Assembly (NCBI GenBank): GCA_002348045.1
Contig: DDYO01000150.1
Span: forward strand, 12,326-45,208
Length of the DNA stretch: 32,883 nt
DNA from: Anaerolineales bacterium UBA2232
GTDB lineage: Bacteria > Chloroflexota > Anaerolineae > UBA2200
Direction: 5' to 3'
The notes beneath the pieces were generated by a model that worked only from the letters and a program-made list of their open reading frames with translations, made no database searches and had not been told where the DNA came from. Below, one piece after another: positions 7,431 to 15,408 of the stretch. Position 1 is the stretch's first letter; each line of letters opens with the position of its first letter. The translations under genes were made by a program, and so were the position numbers.

Positions 7431-9572
7431 TCACAGTTCCTGGGCCCTGAGGACCTTGAGCCTGTCCCGCGCTGCTGACCAACGCTGCGCTGCCTCGTAA
7501 ACGATTTGCTCGTACGCCAGCTCGTTGGTGCACACCACCGTGACCTGGTCGAACCGCGCGAGGTCCCGGGCGATGTTGTCCTTCCAGTTCGACTTGCCCG
7601 TCTCTATCTCCAACGCGAGCCTCATCCCATCCCGCTCCGCGACCAGATCCGCATAGCCATTGACCGGATGTTCCATGCGCACCTGGTAGCCTTGGCTCTT
7701 GTAGATGCCAGCAACTTGGGCGCGCCAGTACTCGTGTTCCAGTCCCCCTATGTGAGGGGTGAGCTTACCTACTGAGAAGCCCCGAGCCTTCAGCAGCTCC
7801 AGTCCGTCAACAGTCGGCTCTAACAAGACGACCCGCCCTCCGCGAGTGGGAATGGGGACTTGTTGCAGCAGGCCCTGAGCCAGGCAGGCTTCCTTGGCGG
7901 CATTGCCCTTCCGCCGGTTCAATCCCAGCCGCCGGTACCTTTCTACCACACCGGACAGCGGATGGTCCGCAACGTCCCGCAGCAGGCCCTCTTCGCGGTT
8001 GCTCAGGGCTCGTGTCTCGGTGCCCTTCGTCGAGGATTCCTGGTCCCGCACCGGCGGTTTGTCGGGCGACGGTGCCGCTTCATCTGCTGCTGTACGGCTT
8101 GCCCCGAACATCTGGCTCAGCAACCCGTCGGTCACCGAGCCTTTGGGCAGCTGTAGATGGGGGACGCTCACGACAAAGGCCTGGGTCCAGCGGCCCTGCA
8201 GCTTGACGATGGCCCAGCCCACCGGAAGCTGCCCGAGAAGGTCAGTGCCTTCGTCCTCCAGCAGCATCGCTGCGCCAACGGCGCTGACGTCTGCCTTGTG
8301 CTTGAGGTTCATGGCGATGGTAGTGTAGGTGTTGCCCAGGGCGGGGATGGAGATCAGGCTGGGATGCTGGTCGACCAATACGACAGCCTCGCCCAGCTCC
8401 CTGATCTCCCTCAGGATCGTGTCGGTGATCGCCTCTCCGCCGCGTCCGGCCGTGCGGCGCAGGAGGATGTGGTGGGCTTCCTCGATGATCAGTGCATGCT
8501 TGAACGTCTCCCTCCTGCCCTGAGCCAAGCGATAGTGGTGTATCCACAGCAGCAGGGCCTCGATGAGGAATGTCTTGTCAGCGCTGGTCAGAGCGTCCAG
8601 TTCCAGGATGACCTGCCGCTCCAAGAGAGCGCCCACGTCCGTCAGGTTGTCGGTGGCGTTGATGACGTTGCCCATATGGCCAAAGCACAGCGACTGAACG
8701 CCGCGCAGCGTGGAATCCATCCATTGCGCCTGCCGTCCCTTGACCGGGTGCTTGACCAGCCACTGCAGGACATCCCGCAGCACGGGGTGACGCTGCGGGC
8801 CCGCCGCGTCGTACATGCCGGCTTCGGAGTAGATGGCATGCAGCGCCTCCTGCAGCAGGTACATGACCCCCTCTCCCAGAAAGTAGGCATGGGCGATGAT
8901 CTCGATGAGCTTCTTCAGCCAGGTGCTGGGATCGGTGCCCGGCGGCGGAATGAGCGGATTGAAGGAAAAGGGCACGATGTCCCTTCCCACCGTGTAGACG
9001 GACAGCTTCGGGGGCCCGTCGGCCCGGACCGTAGAGGGTGGAGAGCGCGGCCTGATCTCAGCTGGCGTTGTCCCCCTTCCGCTGGCCTGGGCAATGGCGA
9101 CCGCGATGTCCTGTCGTGCTTGATCGCCGCGGTCAGGAAGCAGGCCACCGGGGATTGCCAGCAGATCGCGGTAGTTGCGCTTCCAGTCGAAGATAACGAA
9201 GGGTTTGCCCTTGGCCATGAGGTCGCGCACCAGGACGACGATGGCATTGGTCTTGCCGGCACCGGAACGACCGAAGATGGCGACGTGCTGGATCCACTCG
9301 TCCTCCCTGAGGCCGAAGCCGTACAACGGCCTCCAGGCATACATGACCGTTCCTAGCGGGTATGGTCCGCACGCCAGTGCCTCTGGTGGCGCAGAAAGGG
9401 TAAGGGAGGGACGTTCCAGATCCTGGTTCAGGACCTGGCTCGACATCAGCTCCAGCGCGGTCTTGAGCTCCGCCTTACCCTTGTAGTCCTCAGCCAGGTA
9501 GGCCTGCAGGTACTGATCAGCCCTTCGCCCGAGCAAGGGCTTGAGCTTGCGGCAGATCTCCTCGACCTCCAT
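7431..9572 (-). CDS. HerA/FtsK-type ATPase with C-terminal nuclease-like domain
   Basis: A 713-aa protein. Residues 68-500 form a HerA/FtsK-superfamily motor: Walker A IFGRSGAGKTNA (99-110), FDWKRNYRDL (128-137), Walker B ALIIEEAHHIL (360-370) and VLVDQHPSLIS (398-408). A linker (490-520) leads to a probable winged helix (525-600), then a PD-(D/E)xK-like domain with YADLVAERDG and LALEIETGK (D642, E655/E657, K660), the standard active-site pattern. Motors of this class pump or translocate DNA during conjugation, segregation or end processing; the nuclease fold suggests DNA cleavage or binding coupled to it. The start at 9572 is 7 bp after the stop of the upstream gene, so both belong to one operon driven from 10326-10344. 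Confidence 0.88.
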   Translation of the reverse strand: MEVEEICRKLKPLLGRRADQYLQAYLAEDYKGKAELKTALELMSSQVLNQDLERPSLTLSAPPEALACGPYPLGTVMYAWRPLYGFGLREDEWIQHVAIFGRSGAGKTNAIVVLVRDLMAKGKPFVIFDWKRNYRDLLAIPGGLLPDRGDQARQDIAVAIAQASGRGTTPAEIRPRSPPSTVRADGPPKLSVYTVGRDIVPFSFNPLIPPPGTDPSTWLKKLIEIIAHAYFLGEGVMYLLQEALHAIYSEAGMYDAAGPQRHPVLRDVLQWLVKHPVKGRQAQWMDSTLRGVQSLCFGHMGNVINATDNLTDVGALLERQVILELDALTSADKTFLIEALLLWIHHYRLAQGRRETFKHALIIEEAHHILLRRTAGRGGEAITDTILREIRELGEAVVLVDQHPSLISIPALGNTYTTIAMNLKHKADVSAVGAAMLLEDEGTDLLGQLPVGWAIVKLQGRWTQAFVVSVPHLQLPKGSVTDGLLSQMFGASRTAADEAAPSPDKPPVRDQESSTKGTETRALSNREEGLLRDVADHPLSGVVERYRRLGLNRRKGNAAKEACLAQGLLQQVPIPTRGGRVVLLEPTVDGLELLKARGFSVGKLTPHIGGLEHEYWRAQVAGIYKSQGYQVRMEHPVNGYADLVAERDGMRLALEIETGKSNWKDNIARDLARFDQVTVVCTNELAYEQIVYEAAQRWSAARDRLKVLRAQEL

Positions 9573-9579
9573 CTAGGCG

Positions 9580-10275
9580 TCACCCGTACCTCGTCCCAGC
9601 ACCGTACACAAAGGACCACTTTCGCGCTTCCGCTTCCAACTCGCCCAGAATCGTGCGCAGCCCCTCCCTCAGCCCAGACTTGTCGCGCCAGGCCGCTACT
9701 TCCTGAGCCCTGCGTTCGCGGTACAGTGTCAGCAGGTGACCCTCCAGCGTGTCACGGCGCCGATCGAAGCTGGGATCGGTGCCGACCGGCCGGCCCTCGA
9801 CCTCCATCAGTCCGGTGCGGACCTTGCTCTCCTCCCGGTCGATCCTTCGCATCTGATCGCGGTGCAGATCCTCCCGGTCGTAGATCAGGTCCAGGACGTC
9901 CCGGGCAGACCTGGCCAGGATCTGCCGCTTTGCGGCCAGGAAGCTTTCCAGTGGATCGCTGCCGAAGTAGGAACTTGACGGAGCTCGTCGCCCGGCGTCG
10001 ATCGGCAGCGCTGTGCCGGGGTCTTGGACATGGGTTTCCAGCGGTTGAGGAGGTTGCACTCCATAGCCCCACTGGCCGGAAGCAGCATTGGGAGGTCTGG
10101 GCCAGGGATCGGTGGCAGCAAGCACATCGCCAATGTCGCTTGCGGATTTGGGCGTGGGTCCTGGCCTGAGGGAGGCATTGGGGGCGGTGAGAGCAGAGTA
10201 GGCCCTGGACTCATAGTGGTACTGGGCCTGGCGGTAGTAGTGGGGGTCCCTGTACGGTTGGTCCTGCAATCTCAT
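9580..10275 (-). CDS. proline-rich/coiled-coil protein, unknown (231 aa)
   Basis: ATG at 10275 with GAGG upstream, about 30 nt after the start site predicted from the 10326-10344 promoter. Residues 1-105 are low-complexity, rich in Pro, Tyr, Gln and Ser and probably disordered; residues 110-225 are helical and highly charged (DVLDLIYDREDLHRDQMRRI, LEGHLLTLYRERRAQEVAAW). No family recognised. Tight linkage to the HerA-like motor (7-bp gap) suggests an adaptor or DNA-tethering partner for it. Confidence 0.7.
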   Translation of the reverse strand: MRLQDQPYRDPHYYRQAQYHYESRAYSALTAPNASLRPGPTPKSASDIGDVLAATDPWPRPPNAASGQWGYGVQPPQPLETHVQDPGTALPIDAGRRAPSSSYFGSDPLESFLAAKRQILARSARDVLDLIYDREDLHRDQMRRIDREESKVRTGLMEVEGRPVGTDPSFDRRRDTLEGHLLTLYRERRAQEVAAWRDKSGLREGLRTILGELEAEARKWSFVYGAGTRYG

Positions 10276-10325
10276 CTTGCCTCGTGTCTTCGGTTCTGAC
10301 TTACCGCTACTCAGTAGTGAGACCT

Positions 10326-10344
10326 GGTATATATAGCTTTCGGT
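10326..10344 (-). promoter_or_regulatory. BRE/TATA 19-mer, copy B
   Basis: Minus strand reads ACCGAAAGCTATATATACC, with the TATA centred about 57 bp before the ATG at 10275. It is the only promoter candidate for the coiled-coil plus HerA operon. No sigma70 elements are seen nearby. Confidence 0.65.
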
Positions 10345-10704
10345 CTGGGCCGAACAGAGCTATCGCTAGGTGTGAGGCGGACCGCCAGAAGCAGCTTGAC
10401 TCAGATCGAGTGCGGACCCTGAAGGTAGCAATTCACTCAGGGCAGGAGGATGTGAGTCTGTGGATCGAGCAACCGGTGGTGCATCGGGGGCAAAACTACA
10501 CCATATGCTACCGTCGAAGTTGATCGACTTGACGATGATGTTCCAAGTTCCTTAGCCTGGCAGAAGCGAATCGGAGCTCACCTCACTCTGGGTCAGGGAC
10601 ACCCACCCAAGATTCCAGCACCTAGATGGGTGTCCCAACTTCACCGCTATGTCAGGGTCCTTGCGCCAAGCGGACCAGCCTGTTGCCCTCGCCAAAGTAC
10701 CGAG
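10345..10704. other. gene-free interval with inverted repeat
   Basis: About 360 bp between the copy B promoter and the end of the 355-aa gene. GGGACACCCA (10598-10607) and TGGGTGTCCC (10627-10636) form a 10-bp inverted repeat with a 19-nt loop, 70-110 bp after the stop of that gene. It may act as its transcription terminator, although no T-run follows. Open frames here look non-coding. Confidence 0.4.
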
Positions 10705-11772
10705 CTAGTAGGACACGAACATTCTCAGCCCCATGAGCCATCCCGTGTGCAGCATGCCAAGCAGGGTGTGCCAACGGTCCAGGAAGCCCAGGAATAAGCC
10801 CTGCGTCTTGACATCGCCATTGGTCCGCCATGTCGCCCATTCGGCTGCCGCCTGGTAGGCGTAGAGGCGGGGCAAGAGGAATTCCATCTCCTGGGTCCCG
10901 TACGGCTCGTCCCGGTAGACGAGGCCAGCCAGCAGGGTCTCCACGTCGCTTTGGCGAGGCAGCTCGGACAACTTGGGTACAGCACGGACCTCAGCACCAT
11001 CGGTATCACCCGAGTCGCTGCCCACCATTTCCGCCACCTGGTCGAAGAAACCCTCGGCGCTCAACATGTGGGCGTGGGTCTCCTCTGCCAGATAGGCTTC
11101 GACCCTACGGTGGAGCTCGACCAGAGAGCTGTGTCCAGTTCGCTCCAGCAAACCGCGGAACGTCCACCAAGCGAACGGGTCCTGCGCAGCCTGGCTCTCC
11201 TGCATCAACCGGTCAATCGTGTCCAGGGTGCCGATTGTCGCAGAGAGCGCCACCTTGAAGGATGCCATGCCAGGGTAGTTGGAGAATCGCGCATAGCAGC
11301 TGTCTTCATCCAGCGGTCGCAAGGGGCATTTGAGGCATATCTCCCGCCTGGCCTCCCAGGACAGAACCTCATCCCAGCAGGAGTAGACCTGCAAGCTGTC
11401 TTGCTTGCCCTGCAAGGTTGCCTGAGCCACCCGAGCCAGGAAATCAGCCTGTCCGATGGTCTCTTGAGGCACGATTTCGTAGCGAAAGCCATGCAGCCCG
11501 CTCGAAAACGAAGCTGGAAGACCCTCGGGCACTGATAGTTCCACCTTCTGCAGGCGTGCGACCAGGGCGAAGTGATCCGGATCCAGCTCTGCCGTCGTTC
11601 GGAACTGATCATTCGCCTCCCGCTCCACCGCAGACGTGTCCAGACGTTGCACGCTTACCGGTCGGCCGCCGGCGTGCTCCAGGAAGCCTACTATAGTGTT
11701 GCGATGTTTAGCGCAACCAGCTCTGCTACACCTGGACAGGTCATCGCTCACGAATCCAATATCGATACCCAT
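10705..11772 (-). CDS. uncharacterised protein (355 aa)
   Basis: ATG at 11772 preceded by AGAGGAGG. An N-terminal CSRAGCAKH and a central motif CLKCPLRPLDEDSC (about residues 147-160) followed by YARFSNYPGM could bind a metal. The rest is mostly helical with no recognisable fold. It is the last gene of the leftward MoxR/VWA/SAP run and is separated from the SAP gene by a hairpin-T-run. I do not recognise a family. Confidence 0.75.
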   Translation of the reverse strand: MGIDIGFVSDDLSRCSRAGCAKHRNTIVGFLEHAGGRPVSVQRLDTSAVEREANDQFRTTAELDPDHFALVARLQKVELSVPEGLPASFSSGLHGFRYEIVPQETIGQADFLARVAQATLQGKQDSLQVYSCWDEVLSWEARREICLKCPLRPLDEDSCYARFSNYPGMASFKVALSATIGTLDTIDRLMQESQAAQDPFAWWTFRGLLERTGHSSLVELHRRVEAYLAEETHAHMLSAEGFFDQVAEMVGSDSGDTDGAEVRAVPKLSELPRQSDVETLLAGLVYRDEPYGTQEMEFLLPRLYAYQAAAEWATWRTNGDVKTQGLFLGFLDRWHTLLGMLHTGWLMGLRMFVSY

Positions 11773-11834
11773 TTCTATCCTCCTCTGTGTGATGAGGGGT
11801 CGGCCGGAGACTGCCGAGCGACCCCTGGTGAAGC

Positions 11835-11863
11835 AAAAAGGCTCCGGATTCGCATCCGGAGCC
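11835..11863 (-). terminator. intrinsic terminator after SAP-domain gene
   Basis: On the minus strand, a perfect 10-bp stem (GGCTCCGGAT/ATCCGGAGCC) with a 4-nt loop is followed by TTTTT. It lies 21-49 bp after the SAP gene stop and 63 bp before the next start codon, so it could also act as an attenuator of the 355-aa gene. Confidence 0.75.
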
Positions 11864-11883
11864 CATGCCTTTGCCTGGCCGCC

Positions 11884-13296
11884 TCAGTGGGTTTGGCTCC
11901 CCAGGAGAAGCACTCCCTCCACCCGCAGAAACGAACCTTCCAGGGTTACTCGCCTGTCGATGAGAGCCCGTGCCAGGCTGGTGAGGTCATACGTATCGTC
12001 GGTGTACGTGGCGTCGACGATGGCATCGCCACGCAGGTGCCTCAGTAGGTACATGATCAGCACCATGTTGCGGAGGGGACTGTCTTCCAGAACAGGGAAG
12101 GCAGAGCTGATGCGGCCCCCGCGCCCGCTGCTTCGGATGAGGCGCCTGGTTGCGAAGTATCCCTCCAGGACTGGCAGGTGCTGGCGGTACACCCTGGCGC
12201 ACAGCCTGGACAGTCTCGCCGTCAGTTCCTCCTTGTTGCCGCTCGTGCTCAGTCCGTAGACGTGCAAAGCCTCCTTGATCGTTTCAACCGAGTCTTCCAC
12301 GGTGATGTACCGCCCCAGATGGTACTGCTCCACATCTAGGCCCTGGATCCTCGCCTCCGAGACAGGAGCTTCTGCTGCGGTCGTATAGCTCAGGCTGGAA
12401 AAGTCCACCTGAGCGGCCACGTCCTCCACCGCATGGCACAGCTTGTCTAGGTGAAGTGTGAAGCAGTAGCTCTCTCCTGGACCTGCCCATAGAGAGGCGA
12501 TCTGGCGAGCAAGCTGCCGCTGCCCAGGTCCTCGGCACAGGATGGGGATCAGCCTAACCTGCTCCCCCTCACGCTTGCAGTTGTAGGTGAGTGGGTCAAC
12601 CAGCTCCCCGCTCGGTGCTCGCCTGACGTGCAATTGAAAAGCAGTGATCTCGGGGGTCAAGCACAGGAAACCCCGACCGTCTGCCACGCTTTCCAGGAAG
12701 CGCGTGGACCGGAATCTTGCCGCTGGCAGAGCCTGCCGGATCAGCAAGTCCTCCTTCTCATCAAAGTCATCCACCGTCAACAGGCTGGTCAGATCGTACT
12801 TGTCGATATCCGCGTAGCCAGACAGCCGGACCTGAGGTGCCTTGGACTTGATGAAAAGGCGCAGCGCGTTAAAGTCCAGTGCCAGGCCGCACAGCAGATC
12901 ACGAACGATCCGCTGGCTCCAGGACCGGGCAAGCGTTTGCCTGGCCAGCTCCAGCAGGCGGTCATACCCGAACCCATCGTCCACGAACAGGATCCCTTCC
13001 CCGATTTCAGCGAGGAGCCGCTCGAAGCGAGAGTTGTAGCGGTACTGAAAGCGGCTGGACCCACTGCTCAGCTCAGAGCAGTAGCCGCGAGCCTCCAGCC
13101 CGCTTGGTTTGGCGGCGGCTGCGTTCAGCCGCTCGACAAACGCCTGCCAGAGGCTGTCATGCGCGTGAGGGCCCTGCCAAGGATGGATGCCCTTGAGCAA
13201 TACCTCCTGCAACGACACCTCTGCCCACTCATAGCGAAGCTGCTGGAACACCGGCACCATGGGGTGCGTCTCAAGCCACAGTCTGATGGTCTTCAT
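11884..13296 (-). CDS. SAP-domain protein, otherwise unknown (470 aa)
   Basis: ATG at 13296 with GGGAGGA upstream; the start overlaps the end of the MoxR gene by 26 bp, so translation is coupled. Residues 336-366 (SVETIKEALHVYGLSTSG, then NKEELTARLSRL) match a SAP motif, a short helix-extended-loop-helix that binds DNA. The flanking regions, including DFNALRLFIKSKAPQVRLSG and a C-terminal helical domain, are not recognised. Coupling to a MoxR ATPase suggests a substrate or DNA adaptor for it. The SAP call is motif-based and fairly clear; the rest is unassigned. Confidence 0.8.
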   Translation of the reverse strand: MKTIRLWLETHPMVPVFQQLRYEWAEVSLQEVLLKGIHPWQGPHAHDSLWQAFVERLNAAAAKPSGLEARGYCSELSSGSSRFQYRYNSRFERLLAEIGEGILFVDDGFGYDRLLELARQTLARSWSQRIVRDLLCGLALDFNALRLFIKSKAPQVRLSGYADIDKYDLTSLLTVDDFDEKEDLLIRQALPAARFRSTRFLESVADGRGFLCLTPEITAFQLHVRRAPSGELVDPLTYNCKREGEQVRLIPILCRGPGQRQLARQIASLWAGPGESYCFTLHLDKLCHAVEDVAAQVDFSSLSYTTAAEAPVSEARIQGLDVEQYHLGRYITVEDSVETIKEALHVYGLSTSGNKEELTARLSRLCARVYRQHLPVLEGYFATRRLIRSSGRGGRISSAFPVLEDSPLRNMVLIMYLLRHLRGDAIVDATYTDDTYDLTSLARALIDRRVTLEGSFLRVEGVLLLGSQTH

Positions 13297-14794
13297 CTTG
13301 TGTCCTCCCTTCAGCGTCAGTCGACCCCAGCAGCTCCCGCAGCCAGGCCAGGTCGGATTGGATGCGCTGCCGTGCCTGGGCGATGGCAGCAGGGGTCAGG
13401 TTGCCCTTCTCGGTGAGCTCTTTCACGTGGCTTATGGCCACGGCCTTCTCCAGGCCGGTCCTGGCACTCGCGAGCAAGCCCTCCATCTCGTCCAGGTACT
13501 CAATATCCTCGTCCTTCAGGGGTGGCAAGGCATCGTCCGAGAGCTCGTGCGGGGCGATCCTCTGGCTCAGGGAGCTGAGCATCTCGGGGGGGATGGTCCC
13601 GGGCCGGAGCGCCTCTACCTCCAGGGCGGTGTAGGCCAGTGGCGTGACATCGGTGTCGCTGGTAACCAGCTCCTGCCAGCCCTTGCACTTCACGAGATCT
13701 GCCAGGTCTTGTTGCAGCAGGATCTCAACCTTCCGCCTCAGATCCCGGGTTGTGCAGAGCTCGTAGATGGCATCGAGCCGCGACATTGGAGCCCCCGGCT
13801 TGAAAAAGTCACTCAGCAGGTCACAGCACAGTTCCAGCACGTGGCGAGCCCTTGCTGGATCGGGGAGTTCTTCGTCCAAGCCGATGGGGATGCTGGCTGT
13901 GACGACGAAGCGCATCGAGTCGGTCAATGGCTGGCGCGAGCTCTGGGGATCCAGCCCAGCCTGTGCCAGCTCAACGGCGCGGTAGGCGAGGATATTGCGG
14001 TACAGGAATCCCAGACGACGTCCGTCCAGGGCGATCTGCCCCTGGCTCTCTCCGCGAACCAGCTCAGCGAACCGCGAGAGGAAGAGGGGCAGCTGGTCCA
14101 GATCTTCTTTCAGGTCTCGGAAGCGCCTGGCTGCCGTTCTCAGCGTGCGGGATAGCGTTGCGCTCACGGGCAGCGCAGGCGCAGTGGCATCAGACATCTG
14201 AGCTGGCACCGCCGAGCGAGCAGCCCACCACACGCCCAGCGCCGGAGCATCGTCACCGCTTGCAGCCTGGGTGACCTTGATCCGGTCCGCCTCGCTCATG
14301 TCCAGCACCTCAGGCGGGTAGACGAACAAGGCAAACCTGCCCAGCAGCGCCCGATCCAGTGCATGGGTGCCCAGGTAACATTGAGGGTTCATCGCTGCCC
14401 AAGCCCACCGGATCTGGGTCGGCAAGCCCATGATGCGTCGTGAGCGGATGATCTCCAGCCACTTGGACTGCAACTCCGGCAGGGGACGATTGAGCTCGTC
14501 GATCAGGATCATGTCCTTGTCCCAGATGGTCAGGGGGCTGGGGACGTACTCCACAATGCCCCGCTTTAGCTTTGCCAGGTTGGGGTAGCCCAATACGTCC
14601 TCAAACATCGCCTTGGAGGCATCGTAGGCCACAAAGCGCCTGTTCAGGGACCTAGCGATCTGAGATGCCAGGTATGTCTTGGCGCACCCATGCCGACCGA
14701 TCAGTAACAGGGGGTCGCCAGTAAGCAGCGACGCCAGCAGGAGGTTCTCCTCTCGCTGCTGCCAGCCAAAAATGCCTAGCTGTTCGAGTATCAT
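13271..14794 (-). CDS. MoxR-type AAA+ ATPase (507 aa)
   Basis: Start chosen at the ATG at 14794, which has AGGAGGAG seven bases upstream; in-frame earlier ATGs lie inside a terminator hairpin. The AAA+ core carries Walker A GRHGCAKT (33-40), Walker B MILIDE (95-100), sensor 1 WAAMNPQ (132-138) and an arginine-finger region LDRALLGRFAL (146-156). The PLLLIGRHGCAKT form is typical of the MoxR/RavA branch, which remodels VWA-domain partners. A VWA protein is indeed encoded two genes upstream (15409-16779). The C-terminal 300 residues are helical and extended relative to plain MoxR (about 320 aa). Confidence 0.9.
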   Translation of the reverse strand: MILEQLGIFGWQQREENLLLASLLTGDPLLLIGRHGCAKTYLASQIARSLNRRFVAYDASKAMFEDVLGYPNLAKLKRGIVEYVPSPLTIWDKDMILIDELNRPLPELQSKWLEIIRSRRIMGLPTQIRWAWAAMNPQCYLGTHALDRALLGRFALFVYPPEVLDMSEADRIKVTQAASGDDAPALGVWWAARSAVPAQMSDATAPALPVSATLSRTLRTAARRFRDLKEDLDQLPLFLSRFAELVRGESQGQIALDGRRLGFLYRNILAYRAVELAQAGLDPQSSRQPLTDSMRFVVTASIPIGLDEELPDPARARHVLELCCDLLSDFFKPGAPMSRLDAIYELCTTRDLRRKVEILLQQDLADLVKCKGWQELVTSDTDVTPLAYTALEVEALRPGTIPPEMLSSLSQRIAPHELSDDALPPLKDEDIEYLDEMEGLLASARTGLEKAVAISHVKELTEKGNLTPAAIAQARQRIQSDLAWLRELLGSTDAEGRTQDEDHQTVA

Positions 14795-14827
14795 TTCTAC
14801 TCCTCCTTTGTTGGGATGCGGCGAAAC

Positions 14828-14857
14828 AAAAAAGAGGGGGCAGATGCCCCCTCTTTT
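14828..14857 (-). terminator. intrinsic terminator/attenuator before MoxR gene
   Basis: AGAGGGGGCA/TGCCCCCTCT with a 2-nt loop, flanked by A and T runs that extend the pairing to 13 bp, so it could work in both directions. On the minus strand it is followed by TTTTTTG. It lies about 60 bp after the stop at 14917 and about 34 bp before the MoxR start. Confidence 0.75.
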
Positions 14858-14916
14858 GCAATACATTCTCTCGGATGTGTTCAGTGATTCACCTCCTCTG
14901 ACTAGACCACTGAGCC

Positions 14917-15267
14917 CTAGAACCAGCTGGCGAAGGTACACGGGTCACCATGGGCAATGGCGCGCTGCACCAGCCGCCTGGCAACTCCATAGTCAGCCAT
15001 ATAGCCGCGGTGGCTGTGGCGTGCACGGATTGCCCGGTTCAACGCAGGCACAGGGTTGCCCTGGTAGCAGGCGCTGATCCACTCGCAATAGTGCTTCTCC
15101 CCGCGCACAGCAGCTAGCACGATGCTCGCCGCGGTGGTGGGCGTAGCGTAGCCCAGACTATGGCAGATCACATGGGCGCACACCCTCGGCCACCTCCGCA
15201 GGGCGTCCTGGATCTTCATCGCAGCGACAGGCATCCTTCGGCGGGGCTCTGTTCCGAGGTCGACCAT
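14917..15267 (-). CDS. uncharacterised small protein (116 aa)
   Basis: Start placed at the ATG at 15267 because GGAGGTG lies about six bases upstream; an ATG five codons earlier would overlap that site. The protein is helical with a mid-section AHVICHSLGYATPTTAASIV and HYCEWISACYQG. No family recognised. It sits between the VWA-peptidase and MoxR genes, bounded on both sides by hairpin-T-runs, so its expression level may be set independently of its neighbours. Confidence 0.65.
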   Translation of the reverse strand: MVDLGTEPRRRMPVAAMKIQDALRRWPRVCAHVICHSLGYATPTTAASIVLAAVRGEKHYCEWISACYQGNPVPALNRAIRARHSHRGYMADYGVARRLVQRAIAHGDPCTFASWF

Positions 15268-15291
15268 TTCCTGCACCTCCATGCATCAAAC

Positions 15292-15316
15292 AAAAAGCGC
15301 CGGTACTTCCGGCGCT
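15292..15316 (-). terminator. intrinsic terminator after VWA-peptidase gene
   Basis: On the minus strand, an 8-bp stem (AGCGCCGG/CCGGCGCT, 5-nt loop) followed by TTTTTG. It lies about 93 bp after the stop at 15409 and just before the ribosome-binding site of the 116-aa gene. Confidence 0.7.
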
Positions 15317-15408
15317 ACCCCCTGAGTATTCAGTTGTCACGCGACCCATTTGGCAACCGTTCAGTTGCGGTCACAGCTCCGATGCGAAGCTTGGTATCCG
15401 TTTCTATC

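Noticed and set aside
8157..9356. 399-codon open frame on the plus strand
   Set aside because: It is the antisense of the HerA-type gene, has no ribosome-binding site and no recognisable motifs; GC-rich codons on the other strand keep it open.
14795..14941. N-terminal extension of MoxR (start at 14941 or 14868)
   Set aside because: These codons run through a terminator hairpin; the ATG at 14794 has a strong ribosome-binding site and matches MoxR length.
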